A DNA stretch of 64,000 bases from Prevotella sp. (GTDB lineage Bacteria; Bacteroidota; Bacteroidia; Bacteroidales; Bacteroidaceae). The stretch is taken from contig JAFTFX010000019.1 in NCBI GenBank assembly GCA_017458225.1, positions 33,029 through 97,028 of the forward strand, written 5' to 3'. The position numbers were made by a program, and so were the translations under genes. Shown piece after piece: positions 9,262 to 19,419 of the stretch (position 1 is the first letter of the stretch; every line of letters starts with the position of its first letter). The notes beneath the pieces are model-generated. The model was not told the origin of the DNA. It searched no databases and saw nothing but the letters and a program-made list of their open reading frames with translations.

Positions 9262-11991
9262 ATGAAGCGAAAAACTATCTTGAAGCAAGGACGATGTGTG
9301 GCCATGGCCGCCTGCGCACTGCTGATAGGGACCGCCGTGATGCAGTCATGCGCCGACCGCGAAGATAATATTCTGACCGGACAACCTGACTGGCTGGGCA
9401 ACTCTATCTACGAGCGACTGGAGCAGGAGGGCAACTACACCACCATGTTGCGCCTCATTGACGACTTGAACATGAAAGAAGTGCTGGGGCACACAGGTTC
9501 GAGGACGCTCTTTCCGGCTAACGACCAAGCTTTCAATGAGTGGTACCGTACCAACCAGTGGGGCATACGCTCCTATGCACAGCTGTCTACCCCCAGGAAA
9601 AAGCTGATGCTCAACAATGCCATGATTAGCAATGCCTACCTCATTGAGCTGCTGTCGAACGTGTCGGGCAATCCCCCCAAGGAAGGTCTGGCCATGCGCC
9701 GTAACAGCTCTGGCTCAGTGCTCGACTCAGTGCTGCTGATGAAGCCAGAGGACATGCCCACCTCGAACGCATGGTGGAACACCCTGCGTAGCCGCGGAAA
9801 GAAGGTGCCGTTCATTGAAAACGGACGCGCCCCGATGATCCACTTCCTCAGACCGTTCATGAAGTATTACAACATTACGGACAACGACCTGTCCATCATG
9901 ACCAACCATAAGTCGAACTCGGTGGCCGACAGCTGGATTAACGGAAGAAAGGTCGTGGAAGCCGACATCACCTGCAAGAACGGATATATTCACCGCGTGG
10001 ACGGCGTGGTTGAGGCTTCGCCCAACATGGCTGAGGCTTTGCGCCAGCACAAGCAGCTGTCAACCTGGTCGCGACTGGTAGACCGCTTCTCGGCACCCTA
10101 TCTGGCCAGTTCTGAAATGCGTGAGAACTATAATCGTATGTATAATAATGAGGACTCACTCTTTGTGCGCCGCTATTTCAGCAAGCAGGCAGGGCACGAA
10201 CTGAATTACGCACCCGACGGCATCACACCGGTGCCCGCACAGCTGTCGTTCGACCCGGGATGGAACGAATATATGTACACCAACACGCTGGGCTACGACC
10301 TGCACTATGATGCCGGCGCTATGATTGTTCCCACCAACGAGGCTGTAGAGAATTGGTGGAACAATGACGGCCGCGACCTGCAGGATGAGTATGGAGAGCT
10401 GGACTCTATTCCATACGAGACACTGGCCAAGCTGATCAACGTGAACATGCTCGACAACTTCACGGAGAAAGTGCCCTCGAAGTTCGACCATGTGCTTGAC
10501 GATGCCAAGGAGGTGCTGGGCATTAAGCCTACCGATATTGACTCTTGCTTTATGTGCTGCAACGGCGTGGTCTATGTGGTGAACAAGGTGTTCTCACCGC
10601 GTGAGTATGCCTCAGTGGCCTATCCCGCACTGGCCCATAAGTCAACCATGGACGTGTTCTACTGGGCCGTCGACGTGTCGGATACCGACAACGGCAAGGG
10701 AACCTTCCTGCCCTACCTGCTCTCTATGGATGCCAAGTATGTGCTGCTGATGCCCACCAACAATGCCATGACGCAGTTCATCGACCCCGCCACCTATGGT
10801 GACGTGCAGACAGGTACCACAACAGAGTCGCCCAAGCTGATTGAATTCTGGCTGGATCCCACAAAAAAGAGATCTAACCAGATGCAGGCTTCGCGCTATA
10901 TCTGCACCGTTGATGAGAACGGCAATATCACGCGCGGCACCCGTACACAGCTGAACGTTGACACGAAAGTGGTCTACAACATGCTGGACAACATGCTTAA
11001 CCAGCAAATCATCGTGCTGCCTCCCAACGGTCCCGACCTGGAGACCTATCTGCAGCAGGGCTACCACTACTTCAAGACCAAGGGCGGCACCCTTATCTAT
11101 GCTGAAATAGGCGGCGACGGCAAGCCCGTCTTCGCCGGCGGCTGGCAGCTGGAGCACAACAAGCGTCTGTCCATCAAGGGCAGTGTTTTCAAGAAGCAGA
11201 ATGGTGATTCATACATGCTCGACGAGCAGATGCCCCTCGGCGCTCAGAAGTCGTTGTTCATGACCCTGAAGGAGCATGAGGAGTATTCGGCATTCCTGAA
11301 CCTGATTTCCTGCGACTACAGCGAAATGCTGAAGGAGAAGATGTCTGACAAATATCCTGCTGGCAACACTAAGCAGGGCAACAAGAACTTCAGCCTGTTT
11401 GACAACTACAACTATACCGTCTTTGTTCCCACCAACCAGTCAATCATCGACCTGCAGACAGCCGGTGTGCTGCCCACTGCACGCGAGCTGACGATTGAAG
11501 AAAAGACAGACTATGACATTATCGACAGTCTGATTGTGGCTGAAAACTGGGCTCCTTCGACTGATAAAATCACTGACAATCTGCGCGATTCGGTGACTAC
11601 TGCCATCCGCAAGGTGATTACCGACTTCGTGCGCTACCACGTGCAAGACCACTCGGTGGCCATCGGTATGGTGCCCGAGCCCGGACAGACCAGCAGTGCA
11701 TACGAGAGTATGCTGCGCAACCCCGATACCGGCCGTTTCTATCAGCTGACGACAAACTTCGATGTCAATCAGCTCACCGTGAAAGACCTGGCTGGCAATA
11801 CGCGCACTGTGCAGAAGACTGACGGACTATATAATAATATGTGTCGCGAATACTACTTCACAGCTACCGGCAATACTGCCCAGCTGTTCATGGGCAGCGA
11901 TGCTATGGTTCATCAGATTGATAAGCCCCTCTTCATTTCAAACGATCTGAAAAAGTGGCGCGATGTGGTGTCTGATTATCTAAAAAAATAA
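9262..11991 (+). CDS. Multi-domain FAS1 (fasciclin) surface lipoprotein
   Basis: A 909-aa lipoprotein with lipobox MQSC (C30). It contains about four FAS1-like units, seen from repeated TxFxPTNxA-type motifs: SRTLFPANDQAFNEW near residue 75, GAMIVPTNEAVENW near 355, YVLLMPTNNAMTQF near 500 and YTVFVPTNQSIIDL near 720. FAS1 domains mediate adhesion or ligand binding and are not catalytic. It is the first gene of the tight run ahead of susC (15-nt gap), in the place where a surface glycan-binding lipoprotein would normally be encoded. I infer it is the exposed ligand-capture component of the SusCD complex. The ligand is unknown. Confidence 0.8.
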   Translation: MKRKTILKQGRCVAMAACALLIGTAVMQSCADREDNILTGQPDWLGNSIYERLEQEGNYTTMLRLIDDLNMKEVLGHTGSRTLFPANDQAFNEWYRTNQWGIRSYAQLSTPRKKLMLNNAMISNAYLIELLSNVSGNPPKEGLAMRRNSSGSVLDSVLLMKPEDMPTSNAWWNTLRSRGKKVPFIENGRAPMIHFLRPFMKYYNITDNDLSIMTNHKSNSVADSWINGRKVVEADITCKNGYIHRVDGVVEASPNMAEALRQHKQLSTWSRLVDRFSAPYLASSEMRENYNRMYNNEDSLFVRRYFSKQAGHELNYAPDGITPVPAQLSFDPGWNEYMYTNTLGYDLHYDAGAMIVPTNEAVENWWNNDGRDLQDEYGELDSIPYETLAKLINVNMLDNFTEKVPSKFDHVLDDAKEVLGIKPTDIDSCFMCCNGVVYVVNKVFSPREYASVAYPALAHKSTMDVFYWAVDVSDTDNGKGTFLPYLLSMDAKYVLLMPTNNAMTQFIDPATYGDVQTGTTTESPKLIEFWLDPTKKRSNQMQASRYICTVDENGNITRGTRTQLNVDTKVVYNMLDNMLNQQIIVLPPNGPDLETYLQQGYHYFKTKGGTLIYAEIGGDGKPVFAGGWQLEHNKRLSIKGSVFKKQNGDSYMLDEQMPLGAQKSLFMTLKEHEEYSAFLNLISCDYSEMLKEKMSDKYPAGNTKQGNKNFSLFDNYNYTVFVPTNQSIIDLQTAGVLPTARELTIEEKTDYDIIDSLIVAENWAPSTDKITDNLRDSVTTAIRKVITDFVRYHVQDHSVAIGMVPEPGQTSSAYESMLRNPDTGRFYQLTTNFDVNQLTVKDLAGNTRTVQKTDGLYNNMCREYYFTATGNTAQLFMGSDAMVHQIDKPLFISNDLKKWRDVVSDYLKK

Positions 11992-12006
11992 GGAGGAACC
12001 TAATAT

Positions 12007-15000
12007 ATGAGTAATCGATTCAATTGCTTCGCTATGCGAGGAATGATAAAATCTGTCATCATGACAATGGCGTTGCTGTTGGCTACGACTGCCAGCGCGC
12101 AGACCATTACGACAGTTCACGGTACGCTGAGCGACGACATGGGCCCGCTGATGGGTGCCACCGTCGTGGAAATAGACAACACGGGACGTATCATCGAATC
12201 GGCCCTGACCGACCTGAATGGTAACTTCACCATGAGGGTACGCAACCAGAAGGATAAGATCCGCTTCAGCTATGTAGGCTTGAAGACGGTGACCCTGCCT
12301 ATCAACAAGACCACCTACAACCTGAAACTGGTGTCGGCCACTGAGCTGAAAGAGGTGGTGGTGAAATCGAAGAAGCGCGCATCGGGTAACGGCCTGCCCA
12401 TCCCTGAGCGAGAAATATCCTACGCTTCGCAGACCCTGTCGATGAAAGAGTTCGAAGGTCTGGGCATTACCTCAGTCGACGAAGCCCTGCAAGGACGTAT
12501 CGCCGGTCTGGATATCGTGGCTAACTCAGGTAACCTGGGTTCCGGCTCTACCATGCGTCTGCGTGGTGCCGGTTCGCTCTCAACACTGACTGACTCGAAC
12601 CCCCTGATCGTGGTCGACGGCAACATCCGTGAGGTGAACCTCGACAACTTCGATATGGCTGGTGCCAACGATGAGAAGTTCGCTGAACTGCTGAACATCA
12701 ACCCTGAGGATATCGCTTCGATCACGGTGAAGAAGGATGCCGCCGCTACGGCCGTCTACGGTTCGCAGGGTGGTAACGGTGTCATTGAGATCACCACCAA
12801 GCGTGGTGTTCGTGGTAAGCCGAAACTTACCTACTCACTGAAACTGACCGGTACCTATCAGCCCGATGGCTATAAGCTGCTGAACGGTGACGACTACACC
12901 ATGCTGCTGAAAGAGGCCTACTTCAACCCCACACAGAACGATGAAGCTGCCAACGAGTCCAACATCCCTGAGATTAACTACTTGGGCGAAGAGTTCCCCG
13001 AATGGCGACAGTATCGTGACAACACCGACTGGGTGGATGCCGTGAAGCAGTGGGGCCTGCGCCAGAACCACTACGTGACTATCTCAGGTGGTGGTGAAAA
13101 GGCTACCTTCCGTATCTCAGGCGGTTTCGACCATGAGACCGGTACGATGATCGAGTCGAAGCTGAAGCGCTTCTCTACTCGTCTGAACCTGGACTACAAC
13201 GTTTCTGAGCGTATTCGCGTCAGCACCAACTTCGCACTGACGTACACGAAGAACAACAAACAGTCGAACGACCTTCTGGGTATTGCCATGAAGAAGATGC
13301 CGAACATGAGCATCTACGAGAAAGACCCCATCACAGGTGAGGATACCGACAGATACTACAACATGCTGCAGAGCGGCAGATATATTGGTTCGGAATTCTT
13401 CAAGAACGACCAGCGCACCTACGTGAACCCCGTGGCTAAGGCTCATCTGGCAAAGGACGACCGTCGCACATACGATATGGCTCCTGAGCTGATCCTGAAC
13501 TACAAGCTGCTGGGCATGGACGAAGACCACTGGCAGTTGAACTGGCGCGGATCGGTCTACATGAGCATTTTCAACCAGTATGACGACTCGTTCTATCCGC
13601 AGGAACTCTCAACAGTGAACTGGGAGTCGGGCGTGAACACTTCGTATGCAGGTTCTTCAAAGAGCGTTTCTATCAACACGAAGCAGACGCTGACGCTGAT
13701 CCCGGCCTTCAAGAACAAGAACCACTCAGCCATGGTCATGGGACGCTTCGAACTCACATCGGGTTCTTCAAGCAGCCAGGGCACAAGCGGTACGGGTCTT
13801 CCCTCTACTAACGGTGCCATCGTGACACCTTCTGCCGGCGGTACCATCAGTAATGTGAACTCCGGTTACAACCAGTGGCGCTCTATGTACTACACGTTCT
13901 CTGGCCACTATGCCTTCAAGGAGCGCTACATCATTGACCTGACACTGCGTGCCGACGGTACTACAAAGTTCGGCCCGAACAGCCGTTGGGGCTACTTCCC
14001 CTCAGTGTCTCTGCGCTGGAATGCCATTGACGAGCCCTTCCTGAAGTGGGCTAAGCCTACGCTCTCAATGCTCTCCGTGCGCCCCAGCTGGGGACGTGTG
14101 GGCCGCCAGCCTGGACAGAACTATCTGTACACCTCTAAGTACGGATCGTCTGACCGCTATCTGGACATGTCGTCAATGGTGCCTCTGAACATTCGTCTGA
14201 CCGACCTGCAGTGGGAAATCAACACCAGCTATAACGTGGGTGTCGACCTGGGCTTCTTTGATGATCGCCTGAACATCACCTTGGAAGGCTATCACTCTAC
14301 AACCTCGAACATGCTGTTGTCGAACTATCGCATTCCTTCGAACGCTGGTTTCCCGACAGTTCCCTATCGCAACAGCGGTAAGATGCGCAACATCGGTTGG
14401 GAGTTCCACATCAACACCAACAAGCTGGTGAAGGTCGGCAAGTTCACCTTCGACCTGAATGCCAACTTCGGTAACAACCGCAACGAGATTCTGGAGATGG
14501 ATGAATATGTGCTGGATGGCTTGAACTCGAAGTTCGGCTATGGCAACGCCGAGTGGCTGCGCCGTGTGCAGCTGCACAACCCGCTGGGTGCTATCTACGG
14601 TTTCAAGTTCAAGGGCGTTTACCAGTATAACTATAACACCTTCGCCAACATGACGGACGCTGAGCGTCAGCAGTTCCTGGCTTCGGGTAAGACCGCTCCT
14701 GTGGCCACCAATGCCAACGGACAACTGATTCTCGATGCAACGGGTGCTCCCCTGCGCATGGTGTACAACTATACTACCGACAATACGGGTAAGAACTATC
14801 GCTTCAGCGGTGGTGATGCCATCTACGAGGACTTGAACCACGACGGTCAGATTAACGCTCTGGATATCACCTACCTGGGCTCTTCACTGCCTAAGCTGAC
14901 CGGTGGTTTCGGCTTCACCTTCAACTATGGCGACTGGCGCCTGAACACGCAGTTCACCTACCGTATCGGCAACAAGATCCTGAATATGGCCCGTCTGCAT

Positions 15001-15408
15001 TCAGAGGCCATGACAGGCAACGACAACCAGAGCCAGGCCGTGAACTATCGCTGGCGCAAGGAAGGCGACGTAACTGATATTCCACGTGCCATGCACACCT
15101 TTGCCACCAGTGAGGATCCCAATGCATTTATTGCCTACAACTCGCTGGTCAGCGACCGCTTCGTGGAAGACGGCTCATATCTGCGTATGAGCTACGCACA
15201 GCTGTCGTATGCCATCAAGAAGAAACACCTGAAGTGGATAGGCCTGAACCGCATATCAATCTATGCAAGTATCAACAACCCGTTTGTCATCACGAAATAC
15301 ACGGGTGTTGACCCCGATATCGTGAACACGGGCTATGATCCTGCTATTGACAACGCACAGACACCACGTGCACGTTCGTACACGCTGGGCCTGACGGTGG
15401 ATTTCTAA
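12007..15408 (+). CDS. SusC-family TonB-linked outer-membrane transporter
   Basis: A 1133-aa beta-barrel importer. After the signal peptide (ending ATTASAQ) comes a carboxypeptidase-regulatory-like domain (VHGTLSDDMGPLMGATV), then the plug with the SusC signature region (KKDAAATAVYGSQGGNGVIE) and a long barrel ending in an aromatic residue (LTVDF). An AGGAGG ribosome-binding site lies about ten bases before the ATG at 12007, although the internal ATG at 12043 (MIKSVIMTMALLL) would give a more usual signal peptide. Partner of the SusD gene that follows by 71 nt. Imports an oligomeric nutrient across the outer membrane; the substrate cannot be read from sequence. Confidence 0.92.
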   Translation: MSNRFNCFAMRGMIKSVIMTMALLLATTASAQTITTVHGTLSDDMGPLMGATVVEIDNTGRIIESALTDLNGNFTMRVRNQKDKIRFSYVGLKTVTLPINKTTYNLKLVSATELKEVVVKSKKRASGNGLPIPEREISYASQTLSMKEFEGLGITSVDEALQGRIAGLDIVANSGNLGSGSTMRLRGAGSLSTLTDSNPLIVVDGNIREVNLDNFDMAGANDEKFAELLNINPEDIASITVKKDAAATAVYGSQGGNGVIEITTKRGVRGKPKLTYSLKLTGTYQPDGYKLLNGDDYTMLLKEAYFNPTQNDEAANESNIPEINYLGEEFPEWRQYRDNTDWVDAVKQWGLRQNHYVTISGGGEKATFRISGGFDHETGTMIESKLKRFSTRLNLDYNVSERIRVSTNFALTYTKNNKQSNDLLGIAMKKMPNMSIYEKDPITGEDTDRYYNMLQSGRYIGSEFFKNDQRTYVNPVAKAHLAKDDRRTYDMAPELILNYKLLGMDEDHWQLNWRGSVYMSIFNQYDDSFYPQELSTVNWESGVNTSYAGSSKSVSINTKQTLTLIPAFKNKNHSAMVMGRFELTSGSSSSQGTSGTGLPSTNGAIVTPSAGGTISNVNSGYNQWRSMYYTFSGHYAFKERYIIDLTLRADGTTKFGPNSRWGYFPSVSLRWNAIDEPFLKWAKPTLSMLSVRPSWGRVGRQPGQNYLYTSKYGSSDRYLDMSSMVPLNIRLTDLQWEINTSYNVGVDLGFFDDRLNITLEGYHSTTSNMLLSNYRIPSNAGFPTVPYRNSGKMRNIGWEFHINTNKLVKVGKFTFDLNANFGNNRNEILEMDEYVLDGLNSKFGYGNAEWLRRVQLHNPLGAIYGFKFKGVYQYNYNTFANMTDAERQQFLASGKTAPVATNANGQLILDATGAPLRMVYNYTTDNTGKNYRFSGGDAIYEDLNHDGQINALDITYLGSSLPKLTGGFGFTFNYGDWRLNTQFTYRIGNKILNMARLHSEAMTGNDNQSQAVNYRWRKEGDVTDIPRAMHTFATSEDPNAFIAYNSLVSDRFVEDGSYLRMSYAQLSYAIKKKHLKWIGLNRISIYASINNPFVITKYTGVDPDIVNTGYDPAIDNAQTPRARSYTLGLTVDF

Positions 15409-15414
15409 TCACGG

Positions 15415-15479
15415 CGTAATCACGAGATAACGATATGACGTAATAACGAAACAACGATATAACGTAATAACGAGACAAT
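15415..15479 (+). repeat. 24-nt tandem word between susC and susD
   Basis: The word CGTAAT recurs at 15415, 15439 and 15463, exactly 24 nt apart, with similar intervening bases (AACGAGATAACGATAT-like). The array fills the gap from just past the susC stop to the ATG of susD, so it also supplies that gene's translation-initiation region; no clear ribosome-binding site is present. Confidence 0.7.
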
Positions 15480-17237
15480 ATGAAGAAGACAATTTATAAT
15501 ATGATATGCGCCGTCTGCCTGGCAGGTACAATGGCCGGCTGCGCCGACTTCCTCGAAATCAAGCCTCAGAGCGAGATTATCGCTGAAGACTTCTGGAATG
15601 AGAAAGCCGACGTGGATGCCGTCATCGCAGGATGCTATGCAGGACTGGAGTCGGATGCTGCCATTCGCCGCATGATGATGTGGGGCGAGTTCCGCAGTGA
15701 GAATGTGATGGCAGGCTCGGGTAGTGGTGACGACTTGGATCTTACCAATGTTTTCAAAGAGAATATCACTGCCAAGAATGCTTATACGTCTTGGGACATC
15801 TTCTACAGGGTGATCAACCGTTGTAATACGGTCATCAAGTACGCTCCTGAAGTGGCAGCCGTTGACCCCGGCTATACCAACAGCGAGCTGAAGGCTACCA
15901 TTGCCGAAGCAACCGCCCTAAGAGCATTGTGCTATTTCTATCTGATCAGGACATTCCGCAATGTGCCTTACGTTACGGATGCCATCACGGATGATGACCA
16001 GGAAGTGGAAATCGCCGCAACCGATTTCTATACTGTTCTGAACCGTTTGATCACAGACCTGGAGAGCATCAAGGGTGATGCCATTGCCCGCTATCCTGAG
16101 AACAAAACAAACTATCAGACTGGTCGCATCACACGCGATGCCATCAACGCCATGCTGTGTGAGATGTATCTCTGGAACAAGGACTATACGAATTGCATCA
16201 ACCGTGCTGAGGATGTGATTGCATCGAAGAAAGCATACGACGAAGAGAACAACAAGAAGACGGGTACGATATCGACCTCGTCTGACCGTCTGAACGGATA
16301 TCCTCTGGAGGACAATGCCATCAGTACAGGCTATTTCGGCAGTGCTTTCAACAACATCTTTGTCGCTGGTGGAAGCAAAGAGACCATCTTTGAGCTGGTG
16401 TTCGACAACACTGAAGCTGGTTACTCCATGTTGAGCAACTCAGCTGCAGGTCTGTGGTATGGTAACTCTAACGTGGTTCAGGGACGTGTGGCTCCTTCTA
16501 ACTATGTTCTTGAGGACAAAGCCAAAGAGACCTCGCGCGGTGTATTTGCTGACGAGAACAAGAAGATGGATGCCCGCATGTACTATAATTTCTCAAGCTC
16601 TTATGAGTGTATCTACAAGATGGTATATCGCGGTTGCATGATTAATGCGACTGGTACTACTCCCAGCGTAGCATCTTCAGCAAAATATAACTATGCAAAG
16701 ATCAATAACGTGGAGCATTGGTATACCAGCAGCAACTGGATTATCTATCGTCTGAGCGACATCATGCTGCTGGAGGCTGAGGCTATCTGCCAGCAGATGC
16801 AGGAAGGCAGCACGGCTGAAATCGTGGCTTACAACCAGCCGCTGATCAGAAAAATTTTCAATCTGGTCAATGCCGTCAACAAGCGCTCTGTATGCCAGAC
16901 GAATCTGACGGACACGCTGGTGCTGAACTTGAATGCCACCAAATCGCAGATGGAGACCTTGACGCTGAGAGAGCGCCAGCGCGAGCTGATGTTCGAAGGA
17001 AAGCGCTGGTATGACCTGGTGCGCCGTTCGCTCCGCGATGGCAACACGCAGGAACTGATTTCTGCCGTGGGTCATCGTGACGGTCCTAATGCCCAGCTGA
17101 TGCAGAACTTCTTCGGAAATGCATCGAAGTGGGAATGGGCTATCTTCTGGCCTTACAACTATGATGAAACCGTCGTGAACAAGAAACTGGTGCAGAACCC
17201 AGCCTTTGGCGATGGTATGAGTAGCAGTATTAAGTAA
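15480..17237 (+). CDS. SusD-family nutrient-binding lipoprotein
   Basis: A 585-aa outer-membrane lipoprotein with lipobox MAGC (C21) followed by ADFLEIKPQS, the standard SusD N-terminus. The helical TPR-type core is visible (for example ALRALCYFYLIRTFRNVPYVTDAI), as is the C-terminal RERQRELMFEGKRWYDLVR block, a hallmark of the RagB/SusD family. It forms the lid over the SusC barrel encoded immediately upstream. Length and motifs are normal for the family. Confidence 0.93.
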   Translation: MKKTIYNMICAVCLAGTMAGCADFLEIKPQSEIIAEDFWNEKADVDAVIAGCYAGLESDAAIRRMMMWGEFRSENVMAGSGSGDDLDLTNVFKENITAKNAYTSWDIFYRVINRCNTVIKYAPEVAAVDPGYTNSELKATIAEATALRALCYFYLIRTFRNVPYVTDAITDDDQEVEIAATDFYTVLNRLITDLESIKGDAIARYPENKTNYQTGRITRDAINAMLCEMYLWNKDYTNCINRAEDVIASKKAYDEENNKKTGTISTSSDRLNGYPLEDNAISTGYFGSAFNNIFVAGGSKETIFELVFDNTEAGYSMLSNSAAGLWYGNSNVVQGRVAPSNYVLEDKAKETSRGVFADENKKMDARMYYNFSSSYECIYKMVYRGCMINATGTTPSVASSAKYNYAKINNVEHWYTSSNWIIYRLSDIMLLEAEAICQQMQEGSTAEIVAYNQPLIRKIFNLVNAVNKRSVCQTNLTDTLVLNLNATKSQMETLTLRERQRELMFEGKRWYDLVRRSLRDGNTQELISAVGHRDGPNAQLMQNFFGNASKWEWAIFWPYNYDETVVNKKLVQNPAFGDGMSSSIK

Positions 17238-17258
17238 CGTCAATCATTTTTAAAAAGG

Positions 17259-19376
17259 ATGAGAACAATGAAAAGTATAAGATATTATTTGACCGCCATG
17301 CTGGCACTGCTGGCCTTTGGCGGACTGTCACTGACAAGTTGCTCTGACGAACCGGATGAAGAGTACTTCTACTCATTTGAAGGCGAGATGATGAGCGACT
17401 ATATGAAGAACAGGCCTGAGTATAGCGAATTTGCAGCTATCGTTGAGCGCGCTCATTTGATGGACCTGCTCTCTGCCTATGGTCAGTACACATGCTTCAT
17501 TCCGTCGAATACTGCTGTTACCGCCTACCTGCACACAAAAGGAGTGGGCAGCGTCAGTGAGTTGAGCGATGCCGATTGTGACACAATCGCACGCACACAC
17601 CTGGTAGCCAATATGTACAGCACCATTGAGATGTCGGAAGACCGACTGGCAACGGCCAACATGCTGGGACGCTATCTGTCAACCGAGATTGACAGTCTGA
17701 CGGCTGAGGTGGTTATCGAGGGCGTGGCCCACGTGTCATACACGCTGAAGGATGACTCCGTGGAGAACGGTATCATGCAGCCCATCGACCGTGTGATTGA
17801 GAAGTCGAACAGCTACATCGCCGATATTCTGCGCGACAATCCTACCATCAGCATATTCTATGAGGCTCTGGCAGCAACAGGCGTCAATGGAGAAATCACT
17901 TTGGTGGAGGATGCCACCTATAACAGGAAGGACTATCCGAAGTATTATTACAAGTCGCACACCTGGAACGAGGTGGCTTGGGTTCCAGATACAAAGAAAT
18001 ATGGCTATACCGTGTTTGTGGAACCGAACTCAGTCTACAACAGTGCCTTTGCCAATGAGGGCATCTCTACCGCCAACGGCAATCTGCGTGCACTCTATGA
18101 CTTGGCATGTAAACTTTATGATCCGGTGTATCCTGAAGACGTGGCCAGTGAAGGCCATAAGTTTGAGAATCTGACCAGCGATGTGAATCCTCTGAAGAGA
18201 TTCGTGCGCTACCATATTCTGAACCGCTATGTGCCTGGAGCTTCCGACCTCACCCCGTTGGTGATGCACGTCGGTTCTGTCAACGAGGCCTTTGGCGTAC
18301 GCACAACCTTGATTAATCCTGTTGACTGGTATGTTACCTTGTTGCCTCACACCATGATGAGAGTGGACCAGCTTACGAGGGAGACCGATGCTGATGGCAA
18401 TGACTGCCTGGGTCATGACTATGACAAGGTGGGTGAGCGCTTTGTGAACCGCCGCTACGAGGGCCAATATCAGCATCGCGGTGCTTTGATTGACGCTGAG
18501 AAAGACAAAGACTATGAGCACGATGCCTTGAATGGACACTATTTCTATGTTGACGAAATCGTGGCTTTCACGAAAAAGGTTCAAGACGAGGTGCAGAACG
18601 TTCGTATGCGTATGGACTTCTCGGCTATCTTCCCCGAGGTTATGACCAATGATATGCGTCTGAAAGGCAGGCCTACTGCTGACGATAGCGCCGATACACC
18701 TGATGATGCATCAACACCTAAGAACGGACGTAACTTCTACTTCCCACTGGGCTATCTTGACGGTGTTACCTTTAGCAACTGTAACGTGGTAATGCGCCGT
18801 CCGCACATCAACTTCTGGTCTTGGCAGGGTGATGAGTGGAACATCTTCGGCGACTATGACTTCACCTTCCGTATTCCACCGGTGCCCTACACAGGTATGT
18901 ATCAGCTGCGCTTAGGATTCTGCGCCCTTGAGACCCGTGGTGTGATGCAGGTCTACTTCGACGGCATTCCACAGGGTATTCCTCTTGACATGACAAAATT
19001 CTTGGATTCAGAGCTCTATATCGGCGACCGTTATACGACTGACGAATCGCTGGCAGACTACAACAAGAAGACTGATGAAGAGAAAGCCGAGGAACAGAAG
19101 CTGCTGAGAAATCTGGGCGCTTACCGCGCAGGAACTTCCACCTATCACTTTAACGGTGATGGTACGAAGTATTTCTTCGCAGGCAATCCGCGTACCTATC
19201 GACGCATTCTTTGCCAGACCATGATTACGGCCAACCAAGATCACTATCTTAGATTCCGTGTGGCCAGTGACGGTAAGCAGGGAAACAACAATGAGTTCAT
19301 GCTCGACTATTTTGAAATCGTTCCAAGTTCAGTCTATGCTGTTGATGGCGATGGCGCAATGGAAGACGATTTGTAA
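17259..19376 (+). CDS. FAS1 lipoprotein with C-terminal beta-sandwich
   Basis: A 705-aa lipoprotein with lipobox LTSC (C28); an alternative ATG lies three codons in, at 17268. The N-terminal part has two FAS1-like units (YTCFIPSNTAVTAYL near residue 80 and YTVFVEPNSVYNSAF near 255). The C-terminal ~200 residues (PHINFWSWQGDEWNIFGDYDF through FRVASDGKQGNNNEFMLDYFEIVP) look like a jelly-roll binding domain. The gene starts 21 nt after susD and is followed by another FAS1 lipoprotein, so three such proteins serve two SusCD pairs. I infer surface ligand binding. Confidence 0.75.
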   Translation: MRTMKSIRYYLTAMLALLAFGGLSLTSCSDEPDEEYFYSFEGEMMSDYMKNRPEYSEFAAIVERAHLMDLLSAYGQYTCFIPSNTAVTAYLHTKGVGSVSELSDADCDTIARTHLVANMYSTIEMSEDRLATANMLGRYLSTEIDSLTAEVVIEGVAHVSYTLKDDSVENGIMQPIDRVIEKSNSYIADILRDNPTISIFYEALAATGVNGEITLVEDATYNRKDYPKYYYKSHTWNEVAWVPDTKKYGYTVFVEPNSVYNSAFANEGISTANGNLRALYDLACKLYDPVYPEDVASEGHKFENLTSDVNPLKRFVRYHILNRYVPGASDLTPLVMHVGSVNEAFGVRTTLINPVDWYVTLLPHTMMRVDQLTRETDADGNDCLGHDYDKVGERFVNRRYEGQYQHRGALIDAEKDKDYEHDALNGHYFYVDEIVAFTKKVQDEVQNVRMRMDFSAIFPEVMTNDMRLKGRPTADDSADTPDDASTPKNGRNFYFPLGYLDGVTFSNCNVVMRRPHINFWSWQGDEWNIFGDYDFTFRIPPVPYTGMYQLRLGFCALETRGVMQVYFDGIPQGIPLDMTKFLDSELYIGDRYTTDESLADYNKKTDEEKAEEQKLLRNLGAYRAGTSTYHFNGDGTKYFFAGNPRTYRRILCQTMITANQDHYLRFRVASDGKQGNNNEFMLDYFEIVPSSVYAVDGDGAMEDDL

Positions 19377-19419
19377 GATTTATCGGCAGTATAACGTTAA
19401 ACACTAATATTTCTGAATC